The notes: a model not told the origin generated them from the sequence alone. A stretch of 64,000 bases of DNA from Clostridiales bacterium (GCA_017545245.1 JAFWPB010000058.1:1-64000); one strand, 5' to 3'; positions 25,462-35,982 are shown, counted from the first letter of the stretch. Program-made: numbers and translations.

Positions 25462-28400
25462 TTACAAAAGGTCAAACAGATCCAGCTGTCTCGAACGCGG
25501 GAGTCCGGCCAGAAGACCCTCTTCCTCAAGTTTCTGCATAGAAGACGGACCTAAGTGTGCTCTCGTCTGCAGGTCATCCTGTGTGGTAAAAGGTCTTTCG
25601 TTTCTGGCTTCTACGATGCCCTCGGCAATCGATGTACTGATCGATGCGATAACATTCAAAGGCGGCAGGATCTTTCCTTTTTCCACCTTGATGAACTTCA
25701 CCGAATCCGATTTGTTCAGATCATAAGGAACAAAGGAGATACCACGAAGATACATTTCCTCGACCAATTCACAGAGGTAGAACAGCGCCTTCTCATTCGG
25801 CTTTCTCCGGCCAAGACCATTGTCAAGTTCTTTTCGCTTGGCAGTAACATATTCGATACCCTTACAGAGAAGGTCTCCGTCAAATTCATCGGCGCGGATC
25901 GTAAAGAATGAGCAGTAATACTCCTCCGGATAATTGACCTTGAACCAGGCAATACGTAGCGAAGAAATCGCGTACGCCGCCGCATGGGCTTTCGGGAACA
26001 TGTACTTGATCTTCTTACAGGACTCGATATACCAGTCAGGTACATTCTTTTCGCGCATCAACGCCTCGTGCTCCGGAGTCAGACCTTTTCCTTTACGAAC
26101 CTTCTCCATGATCTGGAATGCATCCGAAGAAGGCACGTTCCAGTAAATCAACTGCGTCATGATCGAGTCACGGCAGCCGATAACCGTATTGAGCGTACAG
26201 GTTCCATCGTGAATGAGATCCTGGGCATTGCCCTTCCATACGTCAGTACCATGGGAAAGACCCATCAGCTGTACCAGATCATAGAACTGGGACGGCTTCG
26301 TCTCATGGATCATGTCACGGGCCATTTTCGTACCAAGCTCGGAAAGGCCCAGCGTCGCAGCTTCGGCAGGCGAAGTGCCATCCGGAATGCCGAGTGCTTC
26401 TGTTGAAGTAAACAAAGACATGACTTTCGGATCCGGGATCGGTATGGTATGTACATCGATTCCCGTCAGGTCACTGAGCATACGGAGCATGGTAGGGTCA
26501 TCGTGTCCGAGAATATCAAGTTTTAAGATCGTATCGTGCAAAGCATTGAAGTCATAGTGAGTCGTGATCGTACCACAGTCCATCTTGTTGGCCGGGTGCT
26601 GTACAGGGGTAAATTCGTAGATATCCATCTCCTTCGGGAGAACAACGATACCACCCGGGTGCTGTCCGGTCGTTCTCTTTACGCCATCAATTCCGCTGGC
26701 CCGGCGTGCAAGTTCGGCTTTGGTGATCGTTTCCCCTTTCATCTCACAGCAATTACGGATCAAGGCTTCCGCATTCTTTTCCGCATAGCATCCGATCGTT
26801 CCTGCGCGGAAAGTGTGCTCACTTCCGAAAAGCTCTTCTACGTATTTATGCGCACGGCTCTGGTATTCACCGGAGAAATTCAAGTCGATATCCGGCTGTT
26901 TGTCGCCCTTGAATCCGAGGAAGGTTTCAAAAGGAATATCCTGTCCGTCCGACTTCATCAGCGTGCCGCATTTCGGGCAAGGCTCGATCGGAAGGTCGTA
27001 TCCTGAACCATATGTACCGGACAGATCAAATTCGGAATACCGGCAATTCGGACATCTTCTGTGCGGCGGAAGCGGATTGACTTCCGAGATACCGGAAAAA
27101 GTCGCAACTACCGAAGAACCGACGGAACCTCGGGAACCAACAACATATCCGTCAGAATTGGATTTATTTACCAGTTTATAGGCAATGTAGTACATGATCG
27201 AGTAGCCATTACCGATAATACTGTCGAGTTCTTTGTTTACACGGTCAAGCACCAGCTGAGGCACTTGTCCCTCATATTCATACATCTCGTGCATCGTCTT
27301 ATTTACGATCTCACGCAGGTCGTTCGGTGCAGAAAGGATGACCGGAGGATAGGTACCATCCGGGAACGGCTTGATCTTGGAAGAAATCTTATCTGCAATC
27401 GACTTTGGTGCAGTAACGACCACTTCCTTACATCTCTCTTCACCAAGATACGAGAACTCCTCAAGCATCTCATCTGTCGTACGGAAATACAGATCCGCCT
27501 GCATTTCCGCATCTTTAAAGCCCATGTCCATGAGCATGTATTTACGGAATTCACCATCGGATTTTTCCAGAAAGTGCGCGTCTGTCGTCGCACAGCAAGG
27601 CTTCCCTGTCCGCTCGGCCATCTTGGAAATGATGATATTGATATTGATCAGATCCTGTCTGGTAGTAAGGCCGCTCTCCGGATCCCGCAGATAGAATTCG
27701 TTATTGCATATCGGCTGGATCTCGAAGTAATCATAAAGACGGATCATGCGCATGAATTCAGAAGATGAGCTCAGGAACTGAAGCGTCTTCTCTGTATCAT
27801 TTCCGCATTTCACATAAGTATCCCTCACAAAGGAGAAGATCTGTCCTCTTTCGCAAGCACCGCCGACCAGAACACCAGGACTCAGATACATGACCTCCGA
27901 CTTTGGGATTCGCGGACGCATGCAAAAATACTCAATATGTCCTTCCGAAACGATGCGGTAAAGGTTATAAAGACCAACCGTATCTCTTGCAAGGAAGATA
28001 ATATGATACGATGGCGTCTTTCTCTTCGTGACCTCGCTCTTTGGCAAAAGCCCGACATGTGCATTCATCTCCGCACATGTTTTAAAACCAAAATCATTTA
28101 TGCAGCGGATCAGGATCTGCGCACATGCACGAGCATCTCCCATCGCACGATGATGACGTTCATTTTCGATTCCCAGATAAGCGCATGCATCGGCAAGACC
28201 ATGCTTCTCCATCTCCGGATAAAGATATGTCACCGCGGAAACCGTGTCGATCTCGACATGGTGGAACTTTACGCGGTATGGGTGGTGTTTTTCTTCATCA
28301 AGCTGTTCGATATCGATCTGGAATCCTGCTTCCTGGATAAAACCCATATCAAAGAAGACATTATGGCCGACGAGCGGTTCTCCCTTCTTCAGGAAAGCGA

Positions 28401-30057
28401 AAAGCTGCGTTGCCATCTCAAAAGGCGTCGGTGCACCCTCAAGCATATCCTCCGTGATCCCGGTCAGTTCTTTTGACTTATCCGAAATCTCCACACCGGG
28501 AGCTACCATCGTGGTAAAGGTATCTACTTCCTCGTATTGGCCTTCTTCATTTTTCGCATAACGGATCGCGGCGATCTCCAGGATACCGTCCTTTGTGCAA
28601 TCAAGTCCTGTCGTTTCAACATCGATGGCCACAAAAGAATCCAGCGGGACCGGATCCTCGTCTTTCACGTGATACGCGATACAATTCCCGTCATCGACAA
28701 GATAGCCTTCCATACCGAAGATCACCTTAAAATCAGGGTTATCCCCGCTCTTCTTGCAATCCTTATATGCCGCATAGGCATCGTTAAATCCCTGAACAAC
28801 ACCATGGTCCGTAATGGCGCATGCAGGATGCCCCATACGATACGCAGTCGCGATCAGATCTTTTGGAGACGTCACCGCATCTTTTTCACTCATCTTCGTA
28901 TGGGCATGAAGCTCCACACGCTTCTCTTCCGCATAATCCTTCCGCTTCGCCGGCGGTTCGGCCTTATACATGCCTTTGACAGATGCTTCGATCTGTCCGG
29001 AAAAAGAACTGAAGGACAGCGTGCAGACTATGCCGATATAGCCGCCCTTCTTATACGTTTTAAAGAAAAGGTCCGCATCTTTCGGCTGCATGAATGTGAT
29101 ACACTCCACACTGGAAGTAGCGTCAGTCAGATAAAACTTCAGAAGCACCTTGTTTTTGCTTTGGCCAACAAGACGCATTTCTTCTTCGAGGACTTTGATA
29201 TTTCCCTCAAAGCGGATCTGTTCACTATTTCCCTCTGGGGAACCTGCCGCATCAGCAACCGCATTCATGATCTTTTTCTTCGGCACATCCGGCGGCACTA
29301 CGCCCCAGATCACATCGCCGTTTTCTTTGGCCTCTTCGAAATTCTGCCCGCCTTTTCTGAACTCTTTCTTTTCCTTCTTGATATTCTGCTTTTCCATGAT
29401 GGATTTATACTGCCAGGAATCTTTGTCGAGATTCTCGAGGACCGCTTCCTGCTTCTCGCCCTTTTTCTCCGGCTTCGGCGCTTCCTCCTCTTCTTCCGGC
29501 ACTGCCATACTGTTCAGGCGTTTCTTCATCTCCTGAAGATAGTAGTCCGCATCCTTCACTTCAGAAGGCTCTGCGATCTCGATCGTAGCGATCTTATCTT
29601 TCAGCGGGAAGCATTTCATAAGATAACGCGAAGTAAAATCGTTCAGAGTATTATGGATCTGCTCTTTGTAGGATTCCGGCAAGGAAGAAAGATAGCTGAT
29701 CTCCAGTGCGTCCTCAACATAAGTGATGCGGTCAAGCACATGCTGGAAACCACAGCGGTTCTTCATGACCCACGTGATCCAGTTACAGATGGCGGTCATG
29801 GATTCCTTTCCATACTCACTGTCTGCATTTACGAAATAAATACGGACATGCGAAAGATGGAGGATCTTCCGGAAATACTCTTCAAGGAAAATGATGGCTT
29901 GAGGACTTTTTACCGCGCCCTGAAGTTCGAGAAGCAGTTCCATACCAAGAAAGCGATGATCGAGGCGTACTTCCACGATCTCACTTGGTATTCTCGAAAC
30001 TATTTTAATCAGACGCTCATCTGACGACATGTCAGATGCAAAATCGTACAAAGTCAT
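25462..30057 (-). CDS. polC: DNA polymerase III PolC (Gram-positive type alpha subunit with proofreading)
   Basis: The main replicative polymerase of low-GC Gram-positives, 1531 residues. N-terminal domains (about 1-270) lead into an OB fold, then a PHP domain starting ELHAHTKMSEKDAV near residue 390. This is interrupted by a DnaQ-like exonuclease (AIDVETTGLD near 483, ending with HHRAMGDARA). A zinc-binding insert (CPNC and CPKC) follows, and the catalytic palm aspartates are in QPDIDLNFSG. Length and order match PolC, not DnaE. The ATG has AAGGAG 7 bases upstream. Confidence 0.98.
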   Translation of the reverse strand: MTLYDFASDMSSDERLIKIVSRIPSEIVEVRLDHRFLGMELLLELQGAVKSPQAIIFLEEYFRKILHLSHVRIYFVNADSEYGKESMTAICNWITWVMKNRCGFQHVLDRITYVEDALEISYLSSLPESYKEQIHNTLNDFTSRYLMKCFPLKDKIATIEIAEPSEVKDADYYLQEMKKRLNSMAVPEEEEEAPKPEKKGEKQEAVLENLDKDSWQYKSIMEKQNIKKEKKEFRKGGQNFEEAKENGDVIWGVVPPDVPKKKIMNAVADAAGSPEGNSEQIRFEGNIKVLEEEMRLVGQSKNKVLLKFYLTDATSSVECITFMQPKDADLFFKTYKKGGYIGIVCTLSFSSFSGQIEASVKGMYKAEPPAKRKDYAEEKRVELHAHTKMSEKDAVTSPKDLIATAYRMGHPACAITDHGVVQGFNDAYAAYKDCKKSGDNPDFKVIFGMEGYLVDDGNCIAYHVKDEDPVPLDSFVAIDVETTGLDCTKDGILEIAAIRYAKNEEGQYEEVDTFTTMVAPGVEISDKSKELTGITEDMLEGAPTPFEMATQLFAFLKKGEPLVGHNVFFDMGFIQEAGFQIDIEQLDEEKHHPYRVKFHHVEIDTVSAVTYLYPEMEKHGLADACAYLGIENERHHRAMGDARACAQILIRCINDFGFKTCAEMNAHVGLLPKSEVTKRKTPSYHIIFLARDTVGLYNLYRIVSEGHIEYFCMRPRIPKSEVMYLSPGVLVGGACERGQIFSFVRDTYVKCGNDTEKTLQFLSSSSEFMRMIRLYDYFEIQPICNNEFYLRDPESGLTTRQDLININIIISKMAERTGKPCCATTDAHFLEKSDGEFRKYMLMDMGFKDAEMQADLYFRTTDEMLEEFSYLGEERCKEVVVTAPKSIADKISSKIKPFPDGTYPPVILSAPNDLREIVNKTMHEMYEYEGQVPQLVLDRVNKELDSIIGNGYSIMYYIAYKLVNKSNSDGYVVGSRGSVGSSVVATFSGISEVNPLPPHRRCPNCRYSEFDLSGTYGSGYDLPIEPCPKCGTLMKSDGQDIPFETFLGFKGDKQPDIDLNFSGEYQSRAHKYVEELFGSEHTFRAGTIGCYAEKNAEALIRNCCEMKGETITKAELARRASGIDGVKRTTGQHPGGIVVLPKEMDIYEFTPVQHPANKMDCGTITTHYDFNALHDTILKLDILGHDDPTMLRMLSDLTGIDVHTIPIPDPKVMSLFTSTEALGIPDGTSPAEAATLGLSELGTKMARDMIHETKPSQFYDLVQLMGLSHGTDVWKGNAQDLIHDGTCTLNTVIGCRDSIMTQLIYWNVPSSDAFQIMEKVRKGKGLTPEHEALMREKNVPDWYIESCKKIKYMFPKAHAAAYAISSLRIAWFKVNYPEEYYCSFFTIRADEFDGDLLCKGIEYVTAKRKELDNGLGRRKPNEKALFYLCELVEEMYLRGISFVPYDLNKSDSVKFIKVEKGKILPPLNVIASISTSIAEGIVEARNERPFTTQDDLQTRAHLGPSSMQKLEEEGLLAGLPRSRQLDLFDLL

Positions 30058-30090
30058 ATAGATGCTCCTTCATTCTCTTCTTGAAAAGAA

Positions 30091-31155
30091 CTAGATATTG
30101 TCGTTAAGCTTATGGATCATCTGCACCAGTTCATCCACGGCTGCATCTTTGGAAACCTTCTTGACTGGCTGTCCCTTGCAGAAAAGGAGAAATTCATCTG
30201 TTCCTCCCGCAATACCGATATCTGCCTCTCTGGCTTCTCCCGGTCCGTTTACGGCACAGCCCATTACGGCTACAGTCATTTCATAAGGAAGGTCTTTGAT
30301 TTTTTCTTCGACCTCTTTGGCTACCTGGATCAAGGGCACCTGTGTTCGTCCGCATGTCGGACAGGAGACCAGTCTCATTCCCTGTTTACGAAGTCCCAAA
30401 GAACGGAGTATGGAAATACCGGCTTTTACTTCTTCTTTCGGTTCATCGGTCAGACTGACACGGATCGTATCACCGATTCCCTCAGAAAGAAGTGCACCGA
30501 TTCCTACACTGGATCGGATAATGCCTTCCCGTAGTGTACCGGCTTCAGTGACGCCGACATGGAAAGGATAAGGTACTTTGTCACGTAATAGACGGTAACT
30601 CTCGATCGTAAGGACCGGATCGGAAGACTTCATGCTCACGACGATATCATGAAAGCCCTGTTTTTCCAGTAAACCGATGGAGGACAGTGCACTCTGTGAC
30701 AAAGACTGCGCATTTACGCCTCCGTATTTTTCCAGCATATCTTTTCCGATCGATCCGGAATTCACTCCGACACGGATCGGGATCCCGCGTTCTTTTGCCG
30801 CATCCGCAACACTTCTTACACGGTCTTCTCCTCCGATATTTCCCGGGTTGATACGGATCTTCGCCGCACCATTTTCGATAGAAGCCAGCGCCAGACGGTA
30901 GTCAAAATGAATGTCTGCCACGACCGGAAGCGGACTTCTCTTCGTGATTTCTTTCAGTGCTTCTGCCGCTTCCATATTCAGGATCGCCACACGTGTAATA
31001 TCACATCCGCAAGAAGCCAGTTCTTCGATCTGCTTTAGAGTCGAAGCAACATCTCTTGTGTCGGTATTATTCATGGACTGCACGGAAACAGCGGCATCAC
31101 CACCGACTCCTATACCACCCACCATAACTTTTTGAGTCTTATAGCGTTCCAGCAT
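30091..31155 (-). CDS. ispG: 4-hydroxy-3-methylbut-2-en-1-yl diphosphate synthase (GcpE)
   Basis: This is the sixth step of the MEP isoprenoid pathway, using a [4Fe-4S] cluster. Cluster cysteines are visible in SCPTCGRTQ and VMGCAVNGPGE; the TIM-barrel N-terminal half starts RYKTQKVMVGGIGVGG. The start is taken at the ATG 31155 with GAGGTGAG 7 bases upstream; a GTG at 31167 overlapping the rseP stop is an alternative. The window also encodes Dxr and IspH of the same pathway. Confidence 0.96.
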   Translation of the reverse strand: MLERYKTQKVMVGGIGVGGDAAVSVQSMNNTDTRDVASTLKQIEELASCGCDITRVAILNMEAAEALKEITKRSPLPVVADIHFDYRLALASIENGAAKIRINPGNIGGEDRVRSVADAAKERGIPIRVGVNSGSIGKDMLEKYGGVNAQSLSQSALSSIGLLEKQGFHDIVVSMKSSDPVLTIESYRLLRDKVPYPFHVGVTEAGTLREGIIRSSVGIGALLSEGIGDTIRVSLTDEPKEEVKAGISILRSLGLRKQGMRLVSCPTCGRTQVPLIQVAKEVEEKIKDLPYEMTVAVMGCAVNGPGEAREADIGIAGGTDEFLLFCKGQPVKKVSKDAAVDELVQMIHKLNDNI

Positions 31156-31163
31156 AGAAAAAC

Positions 31164-32474
31164 TCACCTCGACAAACGTATGATATCTGAAACTAGTGCA
31201 AAGAGGACAAGCGCAATGATCATGACGAATCCGATCACGTTAATGATCTGCTCCGCCTTGCGTGATAATTTCTTTCCACGGATCATCTCTACGACAGTAA
31301 GCACGATCGCATTACCATCCAGACCCGGGATCGGAAGCATATTGGTAAATGCCAGGCCGGTAGAAATACCACCTGCCAAGATCAAGAGTGTCTCTACTTT
31401 AATACTGCTCTTTACTTCCGGAGCATCCACCACTTCGGAAACGACGGAAGCGATGCCGACCGGACCGGAAAGAACGTCATATGCCGCCACTTTTCCCGCA
31501 AATACTTTTGCAAGTGAATCGATAGAAATACGGATGAATGAGAACGGGAAAACGACTGCTTCACGGAAGCACTCCCAGAATCCTCTACCGTCATCCAGAT
31601 AAATACCACGGAGATTTGACGTTTTTACCTTGATTGCATTCATCTCCAGCGTCATTTCTTCGCCACCACGGATGATCTTCACCTGCAGTTTTTCTCCGTT
31701 TGAATTACGGACCACATCCGTAAAGCCCGGATCAGTGACCGGTACATCATTTACGGCAAGCACGGAATCATTGACCTTCATGACAGGAGAATCATTATTC
31801 TGCCTGGAATCAACTGTCGTGACTGTCCAGCCGCCATTTGCATCCAGTTCGGAATAATGCGAAAAGCCCAGCATATACTGTTCCGAGATATCCGGAACGA
31901 GAGAAACGTCATACTTCTCTCCAGTTTTCCCGGAACGCATCGTCAATTCGATCGTATCTTTGTTGCTGACTTCATCCAGATAATAGGAAAGATCCATCTG
32001 GCTGAGGATACGTGTTCCGTTCAAGGAAACGATAGAATCCCCGACCTCGATCTGCGTCTGCGCCACCTGTGTGCCTTCCACGATAATGCCCTGACGCAGG
32101 GAAAGGAACCCGAATGTCGAAAAGCAGATCATGAAAATGATAATGCCGAGCACGATATTCATGAAAGGACCGGCCAAAGATACAAGCAATCTCTTCCATC
32201 TGGCCTGATTAATAAGGTTTTCCGGGTTATCGTCTTTCAGTTCACCCGTTTCTTCATCGATCTCAGAAAAGCGAACATACGCACCCAGCGGAATCATGCG
32301 GATATAGTATTCCACATCCTTCTTCTTCCAGGAAAAAAGCTTCGGTCCCACAAAAATAGAAAGCTCATATACTTTGATCTTGAGAATGCGCGCCATAATG
32401 AAGTGGCCGATCTCATGCACGGCTGCCAACACGCCTAATCCCAGTATACAGATAACTATGCTTAATGGTGACAT
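31164..32474 (-). CDS. rseP: RseP/RasP-type intramembrane site-2 zinc metalloprotease
   Basis: The 436-residue membrane protease cleaves anti-sigma factors and signal-peptide remnants within the bilayer. HEIGH (residues about 20-24) is the zinc motif in the first helix, and NMLPIPGLDGN near residue 375 supplies the third ligand (LDG). A PDZ domain lies between, around 130-280. ECF sigma and anti-sigma genes lie 6 kb away (37.6-39.1 kb), and that anti-sigma factor is a possible substrate by inference only. Confidence 0.95.
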   Translation of the reverse strand: MSPLSIVICILGLGVLAAVHEIGHFIMARILKIKVYELSIFVGPKLFSWKKKDVEYYIRMIPLGAYVRFSEIDEETGELKDDNPENLINQARWKRLLVSLAGPFMNIVLGIIIFMICFSTFGFLSLRQGIIVEGTQVAQTQIEVGDSIVSLNGTRILSQMDLSYYLDEVSNKDTIELTMRSGKTGEKYDVSLVPDISEQYMLGFSHYSELDANGGWTVTTVDSRQNNDSPVMKVNDSVLAVNDVPVTDPGFTDVVRNSNGEKLQVKIIRGGEEMTLEMNAIKVKTSNLRGIYLDDGRGFWECFREAVVFPFSFIRISIDSLAKVFAGKVAAYDVLSGPVGIASVVSEVVDAPEVKSSIKVETLLILAGGISTGLAFTNMLPIPGLDGNAIVLTVVEMIRGKKLSRKAEQIINVIGFVMIIALVLFALVSDIIRLSR

Positions 32475-32509
32475 TCTTTTCTCCTGTCTTCTTTTATCTA
32501 TCTAGTGTA

Positions 32510-33676
32510 TCATTCTTTTTTCGAAGTAGCCATGTCTCTTGCCCAGCGGTCTACTTCAAAAATATCATCGAGGGATGGTGTCTTGATCACGCCCTCTTTT
32601 TCGTGCTGATTCATGACACGGGCGACAGTCCGCTCTATATCTGCAAACTTCACTTTACCGGCAAGGAAGTCAGCAACGACCGTCTCATTGGCGGCATTCA
32701 TGGCTACCGGAAGCGTTCCTCCGGTATGACCGGCATGGTAAGCCATATCCACCAGTCCGAATACTTTTCTGTCACAAGGCTCAAAGGTCAGATTCGCACT
32801 TTTTTCCGAAAATGGAGAGAACTTCTCCACCACACGGCTTGTTCTTTCCGGATAGAAAAGAGCAATCTGAATGGGAAGCATCATGTTCGGGAACCCCATC
32901 TGTCCCAGAACCGAGCCATCTGACAGCTCGATCATGGAATGGATGATGCTCTGCGGGTGGATCACCACCTCGATATTCTCGACCGGAACATCAAAAAGCC
33001 ACGACGCCTCGATGATCTCAAGTCCTTTATTCATCATGCTGGCAGAATCGATCGTGATCTTGCCGCCCATTTTCCATGTCGGATGGGCAAGAGCCTGCTC
33101 TAAAGTAACATTTTCAAGCATCTCCCTGCTGTATCCACGGAAAGGTCCACCGGATGCAGTAAGAAGGATCCTGTTCAGTGCGCCTTCCGGCTGTCCCCAC
33201 AGGCACTGCCAGATCGCCGAGTGCTCAGAATCAACCGGCAAAAGCGCTACCTTCTTTTCTTTAACCAAAGGCATAACGACCGAACCGCCGGAAACCAATG
33301 TCTCCTTATTGGCTAAAGCTATGTCTTTACCGCAACGGATCGCATTCACTACGGACGGAAGCCCACGCATGCCGACCATAGCCGCAACCACGCATGTCAC
33401 TTCGCTGTGTGTTGCGCAAGCAATATTGCCGTCGTCACCGACCAGCACTTCGACTTTCTGATCTGTTGGTAAAAGAGAGAGCAGTTCCTCTCTCTTCTGC
33501 TCGGTCGAAACACTGACAAGTTCAGGAGAAAACTCCTGGATCTGTTTGGCAAGAAGAGTAACATTTCCCCCGCAAGTCAAAGCAACAACGGATAAGCGGT
33601 CCGGAAAATTCCTTACCACTTCGAGAGTCTGTGTGCCAATCGAACCGGTAGAACCTAAAATACAAAGTTTCTTCAT
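32510..33676 (-). CDS. dxr: 1-deoxy-D-xylulose-5-phosphate reductoisomerase
   Basis: The first committed enzyme of the MEP pathway converts DXP to MEP with NADPH. The 388 residues start with the NADPH loop ILGSTGSIGTQTLEV and carry LLPVDSEHSAI, TASGGPFRG and the substrate loop HPTWKMGGKITIDSASMMNKGLE split across normal positions. Full length, no missing motif. Confidence 0.98.
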   Translation of the reverse strand: MKKLCILGSTGSIGTQTLEVVRNFPDRLSVVALTCGGNVTLLAKQIQEFSPELVSVSTEQKREELLSLLPTDQKVEVLVGDDGNIACATHSEVTCVVAAMVGMRGLPSVVNAIRCGKDIALANKETLVSGGSVVMPLVKEKKVALLPVDSEHSAIWQCLWGQPEGALNRILLTASGGPFRGYSREMLENVTLEQALAHPTWKMGGKITIDSASMMNKGLEIIEASWLFDVPVENIEVVIHPQSIIHSMIELSDGSVLGQMGFPNMMLPIQIALFYPERTSRVVEKFSPFSEKSANLTFEPCDRKVFGLVDMAYHAGHTGGTLPVAMNAANETVVADFLAGKVKFADIERTVARVMNQHEKEGVIKTPSLDDIFEVDRWARDMATSKKE

Positions 33677-33677
33677 A

Positions 33678-34538
33678 TTACACCCCCAGCATCACGACAA
33701 AGGCCAGCCCCAGTGCTACAGGCAATGTGAAAAAAGCACTGTCAAACCGGTCCATGATTCCGCCGTGTCCGGGCATGAGCTTTCCAAAGTCCTTGATGCC
33801 GACCATCCGCTTGATACTGGAAGCGAGCCAGTCTCCAAGCTGGGAAACAACAGAAAGAAGGAAACCGAAGACAGCCGCTAAAGAGACAAACGCCCAGAAC
33901 GGAATTCTCACTTCGATGACCTGTGACATGACAAATGCAAAGAAAAGCGCAGTGAGCACCGAACAGAAGACGGCACCTCCGATACAACCTTCCCACGTCT
34001 TCTTCGGGCTGATATGCGGCACGATCTTGTGCTTTCCGAAGCAGACTCCGGTGAAGTAGGCAAATACATCGGAGATCCAAGGTGCAAAAAGCCCGAGTAC
34101 GAAGAAAAACCAGCCCTTCGGGAAAAGAAGCACCATCGTATTGGCACAGGCGATCGGGAAAGATACATAGATGATGATCAAAGACTGAGCCAGTCCGGAA
34201 TGAAGCGCTTCCGGATCTTCTTTCAAAATAGGCGGGAACATGGTCGTCACAAAACAGTATGTCAGCACGGAAAGGCCATACAATGCAAACGCTTCTGCCG
34301 CCGATCCATGAAGTCCCCAGGTAATGACCGGCAGAAACCCAAGAAGGCCGCCCAGATAAGTAAGCGGAACGGAAATCTCTTTTGTCTTAACACGAGCAGC
34401 TTTCACCAGTTCATCTATGGCCATCAGCAACACAACGACTGTAAACAGAAGGACCGAGAATGGATAAAAATATGCGGGAACGACCATTGCGAGCACAATG
34501 ATCGTAAATATCGTTCCTGTTATAATTCTTTGCTTCAT
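33678..34538 (-). CDS. cdsA: Phosphatidate cytidylyltransferase (CDP-diglyceride synthase)
   Basis: The integral membrane enzyme makes CDP-diacylglycerol, precursor of all phospholipids. The start MKQRIITG at 34538 follows AAAGGATGG; longer readings fall inside uppS. The family signature is complete near the C-terminus: SSIKRMVGIKDFGKLMPGHG then GIMDRFDS. There are about seven or eight membrane segments in 286 residues. Confidence 0.97.
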   Translation of the reverse strand: MKQRIITGTIFTIIVLAMVVPAYFYPFSVLLFTVVVLLMAIDELVKAARVKTKEISVPLTYLGGLLGFLPVITWGLHGSAAEAFALYGLSVLTYCFVTTMFPPILKEDPEALHSGLAQSLIIIYVSFPIACANTMVLLFPKGWFFFVLGLFAPWISDVFAYFTGVCFGKHKIVPHISPKKTWEGCIGGAVFCSVLTALFFAFVMSQVIEVRIPFWAFVSLAAVFGFLLSVVSQLGDWLASSIKRMVGIKDFGKLMPGHGGIMDRFDSAFFTLPVALGLAFVVMLGV

Positions 34539-34549
34539 AGATCCATCCT

Positions 34550-35332
34550 TTACTTTTCTTCTGAAAGTCCGCCGAAACGACGGTCTCTCTTGGTATATGC
34601 AACAAGTGCTTCCGTAAGTTCTTTCATACCGAAATCCGGCCAAAGAACATCTGAAAACCACAATTCCGAATATGCCCCTTCCCAGACAAGGAAGTTCGAT
34701 GTTCTTTCTTCACCACTTGGACGAATGATCAGATCCGGATCAGGAACATCAGGAAGATAGAGATTTTTCGCAAACATGTCTTCCGTGATTTCGTCTTCCG
34801 TAATCGTTCCCGCTTTTACCTGCTGAGCCAGTTTCTGCGCAGCCTGAACGATCTCGCGTCTTCCTCCATAGTTAAAGGCAACGATCAAGGTCATGCGGGT
34901 ACGGTGCTTGGATCCTTCTTCCGCACGCTTACATACGTCCTGGATATTCTGGGGAAGCCCAAGAAGATCCCCCGTGAAACGGACACGGATCCCTTCCTGT
35001 TCGAGCTCAGGATCATATCTGTCAAAATACTCGACAAAAAGCTCCATCAACGTATGCACTTCGCTCTCCGGACGGGACCAGTTCTCCGTAGAAAAAGCAT
35101 AAACAGTAACGTATTTGATGCCATAGTGGCCGCAGTTCTTACAAAGCGTCTTCAGATTATCCGCACCGGCACGATGGCCTGCGGAACGCGGAAGCATACG
35201 CTTCTTCGCCCACCTTCCATTGCCATCCATGATCACGGCAATGTGCTGCGGGATCTTCAGCTTTGACTCGTCAATGACTGGTGTTTTCTTTCTTGAGAAA
35301 AAAGAAAACTTTGATTCTTCGTTACTACTCAT
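34550..35332 (-). CDS. uppS: Isoprenyl (undecaprenyl) diphosphate synthase
   Basis: It extends farnesyl diphosphate to the C55 lipid carrier for wall synthesis. HIAVIMDGNGRWAKKR with the catalytic Asp is near residue 30, and RPSGEERTSNFLVWEGAYSE is the C-terminal substrate motif. The product has 260 residues, with a lysine-rich N-terminal extension of about 25 residues. The RBS GGAGAG lies directly after the U-tract of an intrinsic terminator at 35342-35387. Confidence 0.97.
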   Translation of the reverse strand: MSSNEESKFSFFSRKKTPVIDESKLKIPQHIAVIMDGNGRWAKKRMLPRSAGHRAGADNLKTLCKNCGHYGIKYVTVYAFSTENWSRPESEVHTLMELFVEYFDRYDPELEQEGIRVRFTGDLLGLPQNIQDVCKRAEEGSKHRTRMTLIVAFNYGGRREIVQAAQKLAQQVKAGTITEDEITEDMFAKNLYLPDVPDPDLIIRPSGEERTSNFLVWEGAYSELWFSDVLWPDFGMKELTEALVAYTKRDRRFGGLSEEK

Positions 35333-35341
35333 ACTCTCTCC

Positions 35342-35387
35342 AAAAAAAGAGGCGGCCTACTTCCAAGAAGTTTTAGGCAACCTCTTT
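35342..35387 (-). terminator. Intrinsic terminator between frr and uppS, abutting the uppS ribosome-binding site
   Basis: On the minus strand AAAGAGGTTGCCTA pairs with TAGGCCGCCTCTTT (one G-U, one mismatch) around a 14-base loop, followed by seven U in total. The next bases are GGAGAG, the uppS ribosome-binding site. It should reduce read-through from pyrH-frr into uppS-thiN. Confidence 0.75.
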
Positions 35388-35409
35388 GTTTTTCTATCAA
35401 AATGACAGG

Positions 35410-35982
35410 TCAGATCTCCATAAGATCCTTTTCCTTCACCTCACAGCACTTATCCACTTCTTTGATATAGCGGTCAGTGATCTTCTGGATCTGCTCTTCA
35501 AAATCAGCCAGATCATCCTCTGTGATTTCCTTTTTCTTGTGGATTCCACGATACTTATCAATACCCTCACGACGGATATTACGGATCGCAACTTTCGCTT
35601 CTTCACCGTACTTCTGTACGTTCTTAACGAGTTCTTTACGACGTTCCTCAGTAAGGATCGGGAAAACCAGACGGATAACCTTACCATCGTTGCTCGGGTT
35701 GATTCCCAGATCAGATGCCTGGATCGCTTTTTCGATTTCACGGAGCATGGACGGATCCCAAGGAGTCAACGTGATCATTCTCGGTTCCGGAACCTGAATA
35801 TTTGCTACCGCATTCAGCGGAGACGGTGCACCATAATAATCTACTGTGATGCGGTCCAAAACGTGCGGATTAGCACGACCGGCACGGATGGAATTGAAAT
35901 TCTCCGTAAGGTTATTAATGGTTTTCTTCATTTTCTCTTCGTAAGAAGCATATACTTCTTTCGTGATCTCCTGCATTGCCAT
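35410..35982 (-). CDS. frr: Ribosome recycling factor
   Basis: The factor splits post-termination ribosomes with EF-G. The start [18 protein letters not shown] at 35982 has GGAGG 7 bases upstream. The 190 residues contain [31 protein letters not shown] and the C-terminal helix typical of RRF. A terminator follows 23 bases after the stop. Confidence 0.98.
   Translation of the reverse strand: MAMQEITKEVYASYEEKMKKTINNLTENFNSIRAGRANPHVLDRITVDYYGAPSPLNAVANIQVPEPRMITLTPWDPSMLREIEKAIQASDLGINPSNDGKVIRLVFPILTEERRKELVKNVQKYGEEAKVAIRNIRREGIDKYRGIHKKKEITEDDLADFEEQIQKITDRYIKEVDKCCEVKEKDLMEI

Noticed and set aside
28537-30024. Long open plus-strand frame opposite polC
   Set aside because: It mirrors the codon structure of the strongly supported polC gene, has no family motif and no ribosome-binding site.
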